Shown: piece after piece, positions 34,266-45,039 of the stretch
Layout: each line of letters starts with the position of its first letter
How positions within the stretch are numbered: the stretch's first letter is position 1
NCBI GenBank assembly: GCA_965178125.1
Contig: OZ237761.1
Location: 682,001 to 746,000 of the forward strand
Reading direction: 5' to 3'
DNA: 64,000 nucleotides
Origin: Bilabrum cf. latius
Lineage: Eukaryota > Bigyra: Bicosoecida > Bigyra > Bicosoecida
Translations under genes and position numbers: made by a program
Notes under the pieces: generated by a model
Seen by the model: the letters and a program-made list of their open reading frames with translations, nothing else
The model's database searches: none
Told to the model about the DNA's origin: nothing

Positions 34266-35950
34266 TGTCCTGTCCTGTCCTGTCCTGTCCTGTCCTGTCC
34301 TGTCCTGTCCTGTCCTGTCCTGTCCTGTCCTGTCCTGTCCTGTCCTGTCCTGTCCTGTCCTGTCCTGTCCTGTCCTGTCCTGTCCTGTCCTGTCCTGTCC
34401 TGTCCTGTCCTGTCCTGTCCTGTCCTGTCCTGTCCTGTCCTGTCCTGTCCTGTCCTGTCCTGTCCTGTCCTGTCCTGTCCTGTCCTGTCCTGTCCTGTCC
34501 TGTCCTGTCCTGTCCTGTCCTGTCCTGTCCTGTCCTGTCCTGTCCTGTCCTGTCCTGTCCTGTCCTGTCCTGTCCTGTCCTGTCCTGTCCTGTCCTGTCC
34601 TGTCCTGTCCTGTCCTGTCCTGTCCTGTCCTGTCCTGTCCTGTCCTGTCCTGTCCTGTCCTGTCCTGTCCTGTCCTGTCCTGTCCTGTCCTGTCCTGTCC
34701 TGTCCTGTCCTGTCCTGTCCTGTCCTGTCCTGTCCTGTCCTGTCCTGTCCTGTCCTGTCCTGTCCTGTCCTGTCCTGTCCTGTCCTGTCCTGTCCTGTCC
34801 TGTCCTGTCCTGTCCTGTCCTGTCCTGTCCTGTCCTGTCCTGTCCTGTCCTGTCCTGTCCTGTCCTGTCCTGTCCTGTCCTGTCCTGTCCTGTCCTGTCC
34901 TGTCCTGTCCTGTCCTGTCCTGTCCTGTCCTGTCCTGTCCTGTCCTGTCCTGTCCTGTCCTGTCCTGTCCTGTCCTGTCCTGTCCTGTCCTGTCCTGTCC
35001 TGTCCTGTCCTGTCCTGTCCTGTCCTGTCCTGTCCTGTCCTGTCCTGTCCTGTCCTGTCCTGTCCTGTCCTGTCCTGTCCTGTCCTGTCCTGTCCTGTCC
35101 TGTCCTGTCCTGTCCTGTCCTGTCCTGTCCTGTCCTGTCCTGTCCTGTCCTGTCCTGTCCTGTCCTGTCCTGTCCTGTCCTGTCCTGTCCTGTCCTGTCC
35201 TGTCCTGTCCTGTCCTGTCCTGTCCTGTCCTGTCCTGTCCTGTCCTGTCCTGTCCTGTCCTGTCCTGTCCTGTCCTGTCCTGTCCTGTCCTGTCCTGTCC
35301 TGTCCTGTCCTGTCCTGTCCTGTCCTGTCCTGTCCTGTCCTGTCCTGTCCTGTCCTGTCCTGTCCTGTCCTGTCCTGTCCTGTCCTGTCCTGTCCTGTCC
35401 TGTCCTGTCCTGTCCTGTCCTGTCCTGTCCTGTCCTGTCCTGTCCTGTCCTGTCCTGTCCTGTCCTGTCCTGTCCTGTCCTGTCCTGTCCTGTCCTGTCC
35501 TGTCCTGTCCTGTCCTGTCCTGTCCTGTCCTGTCCTGTCCTGTCCTGTCCTGTCCTGTCCTGTCCTGTCCTGTCCTGTCCTGTCCTGTCCTGTCCTGTCC
35601 TGTCCTGTCCTGTCCTGTCCTGTCCTGTCCTGTCCTGTCCTGTCCTGTCCTGTCCTGTCCTGTCCTGTCCTGTCCTGTCCTGTCCTGTCCTGTCCTGTCC
35701 TGTCCTGTCCTGTCCTGTCCTGTCCTGTCCTGTCCTGTCCTGTCCTGTCCTGTCCTGTCCTGTCCTGTCCTGTCCTGTCCTGTCCTGTCCTGTCCTGTCC
35801 TGTCCTGTCCTGTCCTGTCCTGTCCTGTCCTGTCCTGTCCTGTCCTGTCCTGTCCTGTCCTGTCCTGTCCTGTCCTGTCCTGTCCTGTCCTGTCCTGTCC
35901 TGTCCTGTCCTGTCCTGTCCTGTCCTGTCCTGTCCTGTCCTGTCCTGTCC
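34266..35950 (+). repeat. Perfect (TGTCC)337 pentanucleotide satellite
   Basis: From 34266 to 35950 the sequence is TGTCC repeated without a single visible interruption: 1,685 bp, exactly 337 copies. The complementary strand is (GGACA)n. Because 5 is not a multiple of 3, every frame on a strand reads the same five-residue cycle (VLSCP on +, DRTGQ on -), so the array holds no stop codon and yields long artefactual ORFs on both strands. The array lies about 950 bp upstream of one gene and about 100 bp upstream of the ALG7 start codon. The strands are asymmetric, one purine-rich and one pyrimidine-rich. The perfect homogeneity suggests recent expansion or active homogenisation, or a collapsed or extended assembly of a real repeat. 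Confidence 0.97.
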
Positions 35951-35992
35951 TGAATCAAGCATCCACGCATGGATGAACCAAATTCCGGATCC

Positions 35993-36059
35993 TAGTCAAG
36001 CTTGTTGCGAATGGATCCTTCAGGAAATGCAATTCATAGTCAAGCTTGTTGCGAATGGA
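35993..36059 (+). repeat. 23-bp direct repeat, 44-bp period, over the ALG7 start
   Basis: The unit TAGTCAAGCTTGTTGCGAAT plus GGA occurs at 35993-36015 and again at 36037-36059. Each copy ends with an ATG, and the second copy supplies the ATG (36055) that I use as the ALG7 start. The upstream ATG (36011) is in another frame. It lies 43 bp from the right edge of the TGTCC satellite. Confidence 0.8.
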
Positions 36060-37880
36060 ATCTCTGCACGCTTTGCCATTGGCATACATTGATTATGGCC
36101 TTGTATTTGCAGGACTAGCATGCTGTGCATGGCTAGGTATTTAGGTTGACGCAGATGCCGTTCGGTCGCAGCTGCTTGTTGCGCTTGTGTGCGGCCTAGT
36201 CGCCGGGGCTTTGACGTATACACTGATCCCTGTAGTAGCTGAATGGACTGAAAAGAAGGGTTTGTTTGGACGAGACCTAGGAAAGAAGTTCGCGCCAAAG
36301 CACTACGCTGAGCGGAAGGTGTGAGATCTTCCAAACAGCTCCACGTGTCTAGATTTTCTTCCTTCAATTCCCCTTTGAACGTATGCACCTTTGAATAGAC
36401 TTAAACCTTAGCTATATTGCCAATCTTGGAAACTAGCGGTAATCGGCGGCATGTCGCCCCATTTGCTTCCTATCGCAGCCCAGAGTCGTTGGGACTTGTG
36501 TGCGGCATTTCGTTTCTGGTCGTCTTGATTCTTGGAAGGCTGCCAGTGGCTGCCTCTCAGAACGAGTCGGTTCACGCGACCTGGGAGGCCGCGCTCCTGA
36601 GCAGCTGCTTCATGATCTTGCTCGGTTTCATGGATGACGTGCTCGATCTCAAGTGGCGGTACAAGTTCATCCTGCCTACCGTGGCCTCCCTGCCCCTCCT
36701 ATGCGCATACGATGGGGCCACAACGGTGCTCATCCCGCCGATTTTGCGGCCATTGCTGTGGGCGGTATCCCCCGCCGGGTCCGCCAGCCCAAGCGCCTTC
36801 GGCGGCGACCTTACTGCTCTGGGCCTGCTCGCCAATGCAGTCCCAGGGGTGATCGTGGACGAAGCGGCGCATGGTGCAATTGTAGACATTGGCCCCTGGT
36901 ACCTGGTGTTCATCGGACTGCTCGCGGTGTTCTGCACCAACGCCATCAACATATACGCCGGGGTGAACGGCCTGGAGGTGGGCCAGGCACTCGTCATCGC
37001 GCTCGCCATGCTGGTGACCAACCTGATGGAGCTGGGGGGCGGCGCGGGGGGGCCCTCTGGGGATAGCCCCCACGTGTTCTCCGCGATCCTGACAGCGACC
37101 TTCTTCGGGACGGCCCTGGCCCTGTTCGCTTGGAACAGGTTTCCGGCGACGGTCTTTGTCGGGGACACGTTCTGCTACTACGCGGGCATGTCTTTCGCTG
37201 TGGCTGGGATCCTGGGGCACTTCAGCAAGACCCTGCTGCTGTTCTTCCTGCCACAGGTACTCAACTTTCTCTACTCGATCCCGCAGCTGCTCCGCATCGT
37301 GGAGTGCCCGAGACACAGGCTGCCCACGCCGCGCCCCGACGGGTTGCTCGAGCCGTCCACGTTCGTGCTTAAGGTCAGGAGGGTAAGGAAGGTGGTCAAA
37401 TTGGAAGGTGCGGAAGCAGTATCTGATACAGAAAGCAACAACGAAGTGGAAGGACAGGGGCAGGATCAGCAAAAGGGTGAAGACGAGGTCAGCGGGCGGG
37501 GCAGCAGGGGCCGGGCAGGATCGCGCAGCGGCAGCAAGAGCAGGGGCAAGGGCAGGTCCGTCGATAGTAAAGAGGGCCCCAGAGCCGTGCAGGACGTGGA
37601 GGTGGAGGAGGAGGAGAGGAGGGACAACCTGACGCTCATCTGCCTCGTGCTGCGGCTCTTCGGGCCCATGCACGAAAGCACGCTGACTGCGGTGCTCATG
37701 CTGCTGCAGGCAGCGTGCTGTGGGCTGGCGCTATGGTTGAGAGTGCTGCTCACAGACCCAGCCGTGATGTATGGCTCGGCCGAGCGGGCAGCAGCCGTGC
37801 TTGCCAGTGGCAGTGGTGGTGGCAGTGGTGGTCTCGGGCCCGCCGCAAGCACTGGCGCTGTGGGAGGTGAGGAGCTGTGA
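36055..37880 (+). CDS. ALG7: UDP-GlcNAc:dolichyl-phosphate GlcNAc-1-phosphotransferase
   Basis: Exons are 36055-36320 and 36479-37880 (TGA), 555 residues. The 158-nt intron (GTGAGA...CGCAG) splits a Val codon and joins AERK to VPESLGLVCG, a conserved junction of the family. This enzyme (DPAGT1/ALG7) makes dolichyl-PP-GlcNAc, the first step of N-glycan precursor assembly on the cytosolic ER face. Family motifs are intact: LGFMDDVLDLKWRYK, CTNAINIYAGVNGLEVGQ, FVGDTFCYYAGMSFAVAG, HFSKTLLLFFLPQ, CPRHRLPTPRPDGLLEPS and NLTLICLVLRLFGPMHE. The multi-helix hydrophobic pattern matches. One in-frame TAG lies in the first exon in the loop after the first helix (AWLGI, TAG, VDAD). A Lys/Glu/Gly/Ser-rich insertion near residues 395-460 and a Gly-rich tail are not seen in animal or yeast ALG7. 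Many N-glycosylation sequons in neighbouring gene products fit the pathway. Confidence 0.93.
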
Positions 37881-38111
37881 GGGCGGCGAGCATGACGGCA
37901 ATTCTAGCAGTTTTTGCACTGGTTGTTTGCATCGTAGGTTCTTATGGTCCATTTAGACCCAAAGCAGCGTCGTAGCGGCAGCCCCGGTGGGCCAGCGGGT
38001 TCCATTTGGGTCGGTTCCGGTTCACAGCCCATCGCTTCGGGGCTCTGGGAGGTCAGAAGTTATTTTCGAAATGACGTCCTGACCCGATAAGCCGTCACAA
38101 CACATATTAAA

Positions 38112-41100
38112 ATGGATGGGATGGATGTTGCTGAGGCGGCTGAGATTGCTCGCGGGCGGGCAGAGGAGCTTCGGATGCGCCTCGTTGCTTTTGCGAAGCA
38201 GTCGTTCGGGGACAAGGCCCCCTATAGTAGCTCGCAGGATGCAACAATGCATGGCTACGTACATCAAGAGCGTTCTCTGGCAGCTACGCGAGAGCAAACG
38301 CTTCTATGGCAGCGCAAGGCAGCGCAAGCCCGACAAGAGCTGGTGCGATGCCGGCAGCTTTTGCTGAGCCGTTCGACTATGTGCACGCCGAGGGATTCTA
38401 GTGGCCCATCAGTGAAGGTCAAGCCAATTCATTCTGTCGCACCGTCGTAGACATAGAGGTGCTGGGCGGTGTTGCAGCGAGACGCATAGGAATGGGCAAG
38501 CACACGGTGGTGTGCAGCCCGAACCGCATAGGAGGCTCTTGGAGTCCAGGTTGCCCCCCCACCATATGATAGAGCTCATTCTGATAGCGCAAGCAGCGCG
38601 CAAGTTACCCCATCCTTTCCGCCATCGCCGCTAGGTATCATCGGCGCCGAGCTTTCGAATCCAGCGCCAGCAGGTGATTCTAGGCAGGCCCCCATCAACC
38701 TTGGGTTCGAATTGAGGCAGGGGCGCTCAATTGCGCAATTACGTAGCTTAGACACACTGCTGGTGAAGCGGCCGTCTGGCGGGGGCAGCAGCCTTAAAGT
38801 CGGCAATCTACACGGCGGTCAGCCAGGTCCCTCTCTTGCGACTAGGTCACGATCCGGCTCGCTGGCTATCGCTCGTCACACCAGCGCACAGCTGGCCTCT
38901 CGCAGGCATGTCAATGCAAGTGGCTCGGCCGGTTCCGAGTTTTAGACATCCAGCGGTGGAGTTGGACCAGGGGCAGGAGCAGGAGCTGGAGCTGGAGCTG
39001 GAGCTGGACCAGTGGGCGTGGGGAGGAGGCGCAGCGCTTTGCTCACTCGTCACAGCTCGGCACCCCTCACTGGCGCACTGCCCGGTTCAGCAGATGGCGG
39101 GCTGTCCAGTCGCGCCCTCGCCGTGCTTGCGGCTGCTGTAAGCACGCTCTCTGGTCTGGCAGGGACGCAGGGGCAGGAGCGGGCGCGCCTGGTGCAGGTA
39201 CAGGCGCGGGCGGAGGCGGAGGCGGAGAAGGGCTCAGCCATAGGCACAGGGGCGGGGTGGGGCAGCGGGGGCAGTCGGCGCAGGACGCGTGCTGTTCTGG
39301 AAAGCTGGAGACGCGGTGCATTGCACGATGGTGCCTCTGGCAGGGCCAGTAGTACCGCGCCGGGACAGCGACGGGCTGGTGTGATGCCAGCCGGCGATCC
39401 CGTGGCTGTGCGGCCAACTGCGGCAACACCCTTGACAGACAGCTCTGGGCTGCTAGGCGGGTCCGGGGCGGGGTCCATGTCCGCCACTCCGACGGACGAT
39501 GCGCCTCGGGGCAAGTTCTTTGATCCGATCGCGAGCGGGGGACATGGCTCCGGCATGAGCAGCGCCGCGGGCTCCATCGTCGGCTCTCCGCTGCCCATTG
39601 GCGCAGGGAACAACAGCAGCGGTGGGCAGCAGGCCCTTTGCACCTCATTAAACGTGGGAGCGGTGCTGGCGCTGGAGGGTGCCCCCGCGGGTGGTGGACC
39701 CAGTGTGACGAGTGGACCCAGTGCGACGAGGAGGGCCATCCAGCTGCTACTGGGCGGCAGTGCACGGGTGCAATGGGCAGAGGGCTAGCCTGCTGGCGAT
39801 GCTGGCGATACTGGGAACGAGACTAGTGTTAGCAGCAGTGCCAGGATCATCGCAAGGAGAAGTGAGCAAGAAGTTGCCCCTGCAGCATGGGCTGTTACGT
39901 GGTCCAGGCCCGGGTGCCCCTCCCTTGCGCTTCCTCTGCTGCCGGTGCCGTGCGACGACGAGGCTACTCCAGCAGTGGTGCAGTGGGCCACTGGGCGGGG
40001 TGTGACGAGTGAAATGCAGGCACAGCCACCGTCGTGGGATGCAGCGGCTTCGTGGAACACGGATGCAGGGGCGGCGCAGATGGGTTTTCGGATCGTGCGC
40101 AATGCTGGTGCGAGCGGCACGACCGGTGCAGATGCAACGGCAGGTGCTGCAGGTACCAATTTGGGGGCCGGTGCTGGGGGATCCGTGCAGTCGTAGCTGG
40201 GGCCTGCTTCCGTGAAACCATCGGTGAGCAGTGCTGGCCCCGGCACCAGTAGAGGGGGGGGTGCAGGCACGGTCGGAGATGGAGATGGAGATGGAGATGG
40301 TGATGGGGATGGGGATGGGGGCGCCTCGCGGGGGGGCTGGTCGCAGGGAACGTTCGTGAGCCAGAATCCATTCCTGCCAAAGAAAGGGGCGGGGCGGCAG
40401 GGCAGCAGAGCTCCCACACGGGCACATCCACAGGTTGCTGTGCAGCCGATCCCGGTGGGCCCCGTGAGGGCGAGACGGGACGCGATCGCGAGGCGTTTCC
40501 TGGGCCAGCTGGCACTGCTGGATGAAGCAGCCGGGCACGTGTTCACCGGAGGATTGCTGGGGGGGCATGCTGGCAGCCGCACCGCCGGGGGAGCAGTGGG
40601 GGTGGGGGGAGGAGGCAGCGGGCGTGGGCGACGGGCGCGTGCACCGAGGTGGCTGCAGGGATGGGTCGGTCCACGGGCCGCTTCGCTGTTCCCTGGCTGG
40701 GCGCAGGCTGCACTGCATGGCCGCACGCCGCCCTTGCCGATGCTGCGGGTGGCGGCTGGGATGTTCCGCAGTTGCGCGGCGCCTGCAGGCTCAACGAGTC
40801 TAGCCAACGAGGCTGGGCTTGGTGCTGGGGTGGCGTGCAGGCTTGCGGTTGCTCTGGTGAGTGCCATTCGAAGCAAGCACTGTGGTATTGCGGGCGACAC
40901 CACTGGCGAGGAAGGCGCGTCTGATCGCAGTCCATGGGGCGTGGGTGAGGATGAGGATCGGATCGGTGGGGTGCTGCTGATTGCAGTCGCTCGAGAGCAG
41001 GCCGCAAGGGCCGTGTGCGGGGTGCGGTCCGATTTGGAATCGGACCTGGCATCGATGCAAGAGGATCTCATTGGTGCAGGCGAACCGAAGAAAGCTGCGG

Positions 41101-41252
41101 CTGCGGGTGCTGATGGCCGCACCGCCCTGGCAGCAAGCGCGGGGGACATGGAGGTGCTCCCCACCAGCCAGTGCCTCCACGCGCAGAGGCTGCTGGACCG
41201 AGCGGCTCGCCTGCTGGCAGTGCCACCCAGCCTGCAACAGCGGTATGAGTGA
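38112..41252 (+). CDS. Coiled-coil and disordered protein of unknown function (seven in-frame TAG)
   Basis: A single exon from ATG 38112 to TGA 41250-41252, 1,046 residues, with TAG at 38448, 38454, 38484 (approximate), 38529 (approximate), 38943, 39786 and 40194. No TGA or TAA interrupts the frame. The N-terminus is helical and coiled-coil-like (AAEIARGRAEELRMRLVAFA ... HQERSLAATREQTLLWQRK). Most of the middle is Gly/Ala/Ser/Pro-rich low complexity with short amino-acid runs (alternating GA and GD). A more ordered helical segment returns near the C-terminus (REQAARAVCGVRSDLESDLA; SQCLHAQRLLDRAARLL). No family was recognised and no transmembrane helix is present. The TAGs cluster in polar low-complexity stretches. 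The two halves share composition across each TAG, which supports one gene. Confidence 0.6.
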
Positions 41253-41409
41253 TACGAATCTCATGGTAAAGTGGCGCGTTCTCGCCGTGGAAGCTCCAGT
41301 AAACTCACTCGAAGGTTGCAACCGGCCAATTGCCAGTGGTCCGGCCGCAACCGGCGCGAACACTCTGTTCCATAGATAGATCTACCACAACGTACGTCTC
41401 TAGCACACA

Positions 41410-43746
41410 ATGGCGGCTGCAGGAAGTTCTTCAAAGTCTATGACTGCTGCGAAAGAGGTTGCTTCTTGGGACGCGAACCCGAAAACGGCCGAGGCCGCGC
41501 AGAAGGCCTCTGTGGATCCAGCAGAGGCTGATCGATTGTTCGGTGCAAGGCTGGCGTTCGGTACCGCCGGGCTTCGAGGCCCCATGGGACCTGGATCCAA
41601 CATGATGAACACGGCAGTGGTCATCCAGACCGCGCTCGGGCTCGCCAAGGCCTGCAAGGAAGCGGCTGGCACCGCCGCAGACAAAGACATGCAAACACGT
41701 GGCGCTGTGATCGCTTTCGACCATCGCGCAGCAAAAGAGTGGGATGAAAGTAGCGAGCGAATGGCAGCAGGGGCTGCGGCAGCGCTGGCAGCGAGTGGGA
41801 TGCGCGTGGTCATGTTCGATCGATACATGCCAACCCCGATGGTGCCGTTCTTGATGCGCGAGCAGGACGCCTTGTGCGGGTGCATGGTGACCGCCAGTCA
41901 CAACCCGAAGGAAGACGCCGGATTCAAGGTGTACTGGGCTGGTGGCTCCCAGATCATCCCCCCCGTGGACGGCAACATCGCCCGCGCGATCCAGGAGACG
42001 CTGGACCCCCGCGCCACGCTCGCCTCGACCGAGGGGGAGGCCAGCGCAAGCCTCGGCGCCTGGTGGGGGCAGGCGAGCACCGCAGAGGAGTGCTTCGCCG
42101 CCTTTGGAAAGGACTCGCCCATGCACCGCGCCACGGGCGGCTTCGTGGAACGGGTAGGTCCCGAGGCTCTGGACCGGTTCGTGGCCAGCGGCAGGGACCG
42201 CATGTGCCGCGGTGTGGCCGCTGGGAGCGAAGGTTCGCTGGATCGACCCTTCGCGGTGTACACGGCGATGCACGGCGTGGGCACTCCGGGGTTACTGCGT
42301 GCCATGCGTGCCTGGGGACATGCCAGCGGGGGCCAGGGGCTGGAGGGCAAGTACGGTGGGGGCGGATGGGCGGAGGCAGGTGCCGCCGCTGCCGGAGCCG
42401 GTTCCGATGCTGGTGCAGCCGAGCCGCTGCGCGGGATCCTGATTGTGGACCGGCAGTGTTCCCCGGACCCGTTGTTCCCCACGGTGGAGTACCCCAACCC
42501 CGAGGAAGGCAAGGGGGCGCTCGCCCTGGCCTTCGAGGAGGCCCGGCGCTCCCACGAGGCGCAGGGGGGCGGCAAGGGGGAGGATGACGAGTGGAAAGGG
42601 CCCAAGGTGGTGGTGGCCAACGATCCAGACGCCGACCGGCTGGCGCTCGCTGAGAGACTGGAGGTGCCTGCAAGCGCGGGCGACGACGAGAGCTGGAGGG
42701 TCTTCAGCGGCAATGAGACTGCGGTGCTGCTGGCCGATTGGGCGCTCCGGGGTTGGTAGGAAGGCAGGGCGAAGGAGGGCTTCGCCAGCAAGGAGGAGCA
42801 GGAGGCGTGGGAGGGCAAGCCCGGGGGGGAAGAGGGGAAGAGGCCGCAGCCGTACATGCTGGCCACAGCTGTGACCACTCGCGCCGTGTCCCGCATCTGC
42901 AGCAGGGAGGGGCTGGGGTACGCCGACACGCTGACCGGGTTCAAGTGGCTGGGGGCCCGCGCCAACGCCCTCAGGGAACAAGGACACCCGGTGCTGGCCA
43001 CTTTCGAGGAGGCCATCGGGTTCTGCTGCGGGGGCGTGGTACCGGACAAGGACGGGATCACGGCTGCCTGCGTGGCGCTGGAGATGGCCAAGCACTGGAG
43101 CGGCGAGGGCTCGTCGCTGGCGGGGCGGCTGGGCGCCCTCTACGAGAAATACGGCTTCTTCGCCAGCGCCAACGGGTACGGAGTGACGTCATCACAGGAG
43201 GTGATCCGATCCGTGTTCTCCGGGCTCCGGGGGGAGAGCAAGGGCGAGGGGGCTGGCGGGGCCGCTGGTGCCAGCGATGGTGACGCCGGCTGGAAGCGTT
43301 TCGGGGCCGAAGCGGGGGCGGGATCGGCAGGTGCCGATGATGCCTGGCCCAAGGAGGCGAAGGAGGGCGCCGCGGGCCTGCTGAGTGAGCTGAAGGCGGG
43401 CACGAGGGAGGAGGGGCAGGAGGGCGCTCCCATTGCCTTCAGCGTGGTGCAGGTGCGTGACCTGACCGAGGGGCGCGCCTTCGACTCGCAGTGCGAGGGG
43501 GGCAAGCCCGATCTGCCCATGTCCTCCTCGCCCATGGTCACTGTGTGGCTGCGGGGGCCCGAGGGATCCGGAGTCGAGGGGGTGCTGACGCTGCGCACGA
43601 GCGGCACGGAGCCCAAGATCAAGTACTACGCCGAGTGCAGCGCGCCAACCCGGGAGGGCGCGGAGAGGGCGGCGGCCGACTTGCGGCTGGCCGTCATCGA
43701 GATGGTGCTTCGGCCGGGTTCCAACGAGTTCGACAGGATCAAATGA
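41410..43746 (+). CDS. PGM2: Phosphoglucomutase/phosphopentomutase, PGM2 type (one in-frame TAG)
   Basis: ATG 41410 to TGA 43746, 778 residues, single exon. It interconverts sugar 1- and 6-(or 5-)phosphates in the cytosol. PGM2 hallmarks are complete: FGTAGLRGPMGPGSN at the N-terminus, the phospho-serine loop CMVTASHNPKEDAGFKVYW, the Mg-binding loop VVANDPDADRLALAE, the sugar loop GLGYADTLTGFKWLG, FEEAIGFCCGG and the phosphate-binding RTSGTEPKIKYYAE. The in-frame TAG (42757-42759) falls between VFSGNETAVLLADWALRGW and EGRAKEGFA, in the middle of the protein, where human PGM2 has a lysine. The Mg loop lies before it and the sugar and phosphate loops after it, so termination there would destroy the enzyme. 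Several Gly/Ala/Lys-rich insertions make it longer than the usual ~610 residues. The carrier gene starts 57 bp downstream. Confidence 0.93.
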
Positions 43747-43803
43747 GAAGTGGTGACCGCAAGCACGCACTGCAATAGACTGCAAAAAAAAGGTGAATGA
43801 TCC

Positions 43804-44859
43804 ATGCACACTCTTGACGCACACATGCCGAGTACAGATGCTTCAGCATCGAAAGACTACATCTCCACGATGCTTGGTGGGGCATTGAGTGGAGCCCTAG
43901 CCCGAATTCCTTGCCATCCAATCGACACAATCAAGGCAAACCTGCAAGTGTTCCAGCACAGCAAGCAAGGCGGCGGCCCAATGATGAATGCTATTCGAGA
44001 TGTGTACAGAAGACAAGGCATTTTTGGGTTCTATCGCGGCCTTGACGTTGCGCTTGTTGGCTCAATCCCCGCGGCAATGCTGTACTACTCGTCGTATGAG
44101 GCATCGCGCGATTTCCTCAAGGATCGCATCCCCGGTTTCAAAGATGTACCAGCTTTGGCGCACCTGGGAGCAGGTATGGTGGCGGAGGCGGTTAGCTGCG
44201 TGCTTTGGGTGCCAATCGATGTTTTGAAAGAGCGAAGTCAGGTGGGCACTTACAGCAACATGGTGCAGGGTGCACGCGAGGTGCTACGGCACGAAGGCCT
44301 CACAGGCTTGTACCGTGGCTACGCTGCGACAGTAGGCTCATTCGGCCCATTTAGTGCCCTGTACTTTGCGCTGTATGAGCCGTTCAAAGGGGTTGCCCAG
44401 TCGGCGCTCGGCAGGGGTGGCGAGAAGCACAAGAGCGACGAGGTCGGTTTCGTGGGAGGTTTTGCCGCATCTGCTGCAGCTGGCGGCATCGCCTCGTTTA
44501 TAACAAATCCTCTGGACCTAGCCAAGGTGCGCCTGCAGGTGCAGCGTGGGCGAGCGGCCGCTGCAGGGGAGGCTGCCACAGCCACAGGCAGCAGCCTGCA
44601 GTTCCAATACCGAGGCATGGTGCACGGCATGGGAGAGATTTGGAGGGCGGAGGGAGCGAGGGGGCTATTTAGAGGGGCGGGTGCCCGCGTGTTGTTCCAC
44701 ATCCCCATGACCGCGGTGTCGATGGCTCTCTTCGAGACGTGTCGGTCGGCGGTGCGGACTGCCATGGGGAGGGGCGGTGCAGGGAGGAACGGCCCATCCG
44801 ACGGGGTGGGCTCTTCGGCCAAGGCGGATGATGAAAGAGGGGATGGATCTCGGACGTGA
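43804..44859 (+). CDS. Mitochondrial carrier family (SLC25) transporter
   Basis: ATG 43804 to TGA 44857-44859, 351 residues, single exon with no TAG. Three tandem ~100-residue modules each carry the carrier signature: PCHPIDTIKANLQV, WVPIDVLKERSQVG and TNPLDLAKVRLQVQ. Paired glycine motifs (GFYRGLDVALVGSIPAAMLY and GLFRGAGARVLFHIPMTAVS) follow the odd-numbered helices as expected. The substrate cannot be assigned by eye. The second-repeat form VPIDVLKERSQ occurs in carriers of protists and plants of the SAM/iron-related group, but this is only a hint. An upstream in-frame ATG is absent; an internal ATG (43831) is an alternative start. The C-terminal ~40 residues are a Gly/Ser/Asp-rich tail. 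Confidence 0.9.
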   Translation: MHTLDAHMPSTDASASKDYISTMLGGALSGALARIPCHPIDTIKANLQVFQHSKQGGGPMMNAIRDVYRRQGIFGFYRGLDVALVGSIPAAMLYYSSYEASRDFLKDRIPGFKDVPALAHLGAGMVAEAVSCVLWVPIDVLKERSQVGTYSNMVQGAREVLRHEGLTGLYRGYAATVGSFGPFSALYFALYEPFKGVAQSALGRGGEKHKSDEVGFVGGFAASAAAGGIASFITNPLDLAKVRLQVQRGRAAAAGEAATATGSSLQFQYRGMVHGMGEIWRAEGARGLFRGAGARVLFHIPMTAVSMALFETCRSAVRTAMGRGGAGRNGPSDGVGSSAKADDERGDGSRT

Positions 44860-45039
44860 ATGAATGAATGAATACTGCCGTGGGAATCCCATTTTGCGAC
44901 CAAGCTGTAAGAGCTGCGATCAGTTGCTCCGATCGAATTCACCGTGGGGTATTTATGGACTTGGGAGTTTCCCTCGCGACAAAGCGAAACCGAGAGCGGC
45001 TACTCCCAAGGCCGCAGCAAGCTCAGCGTACCTTGCAGT

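Noticed and set aside
34104-36092. Several 560-710-codon ORFs on both strands reading (VLSCP)n or (DRTGQ)n
   Set aside because: They are a by-product of a stop-free 5-bp repeat. All frames give the same cycle, flanks are not protein-like, and no start or splice context supports them.
41898-43095. Long minus-strand ORFs opposite PGM2 (397, 267 and 239 codons)
   Set aside because: They are antisense shadows of a strongly conserved gene; codon bias of the GC-rich sense strand keeps them open.
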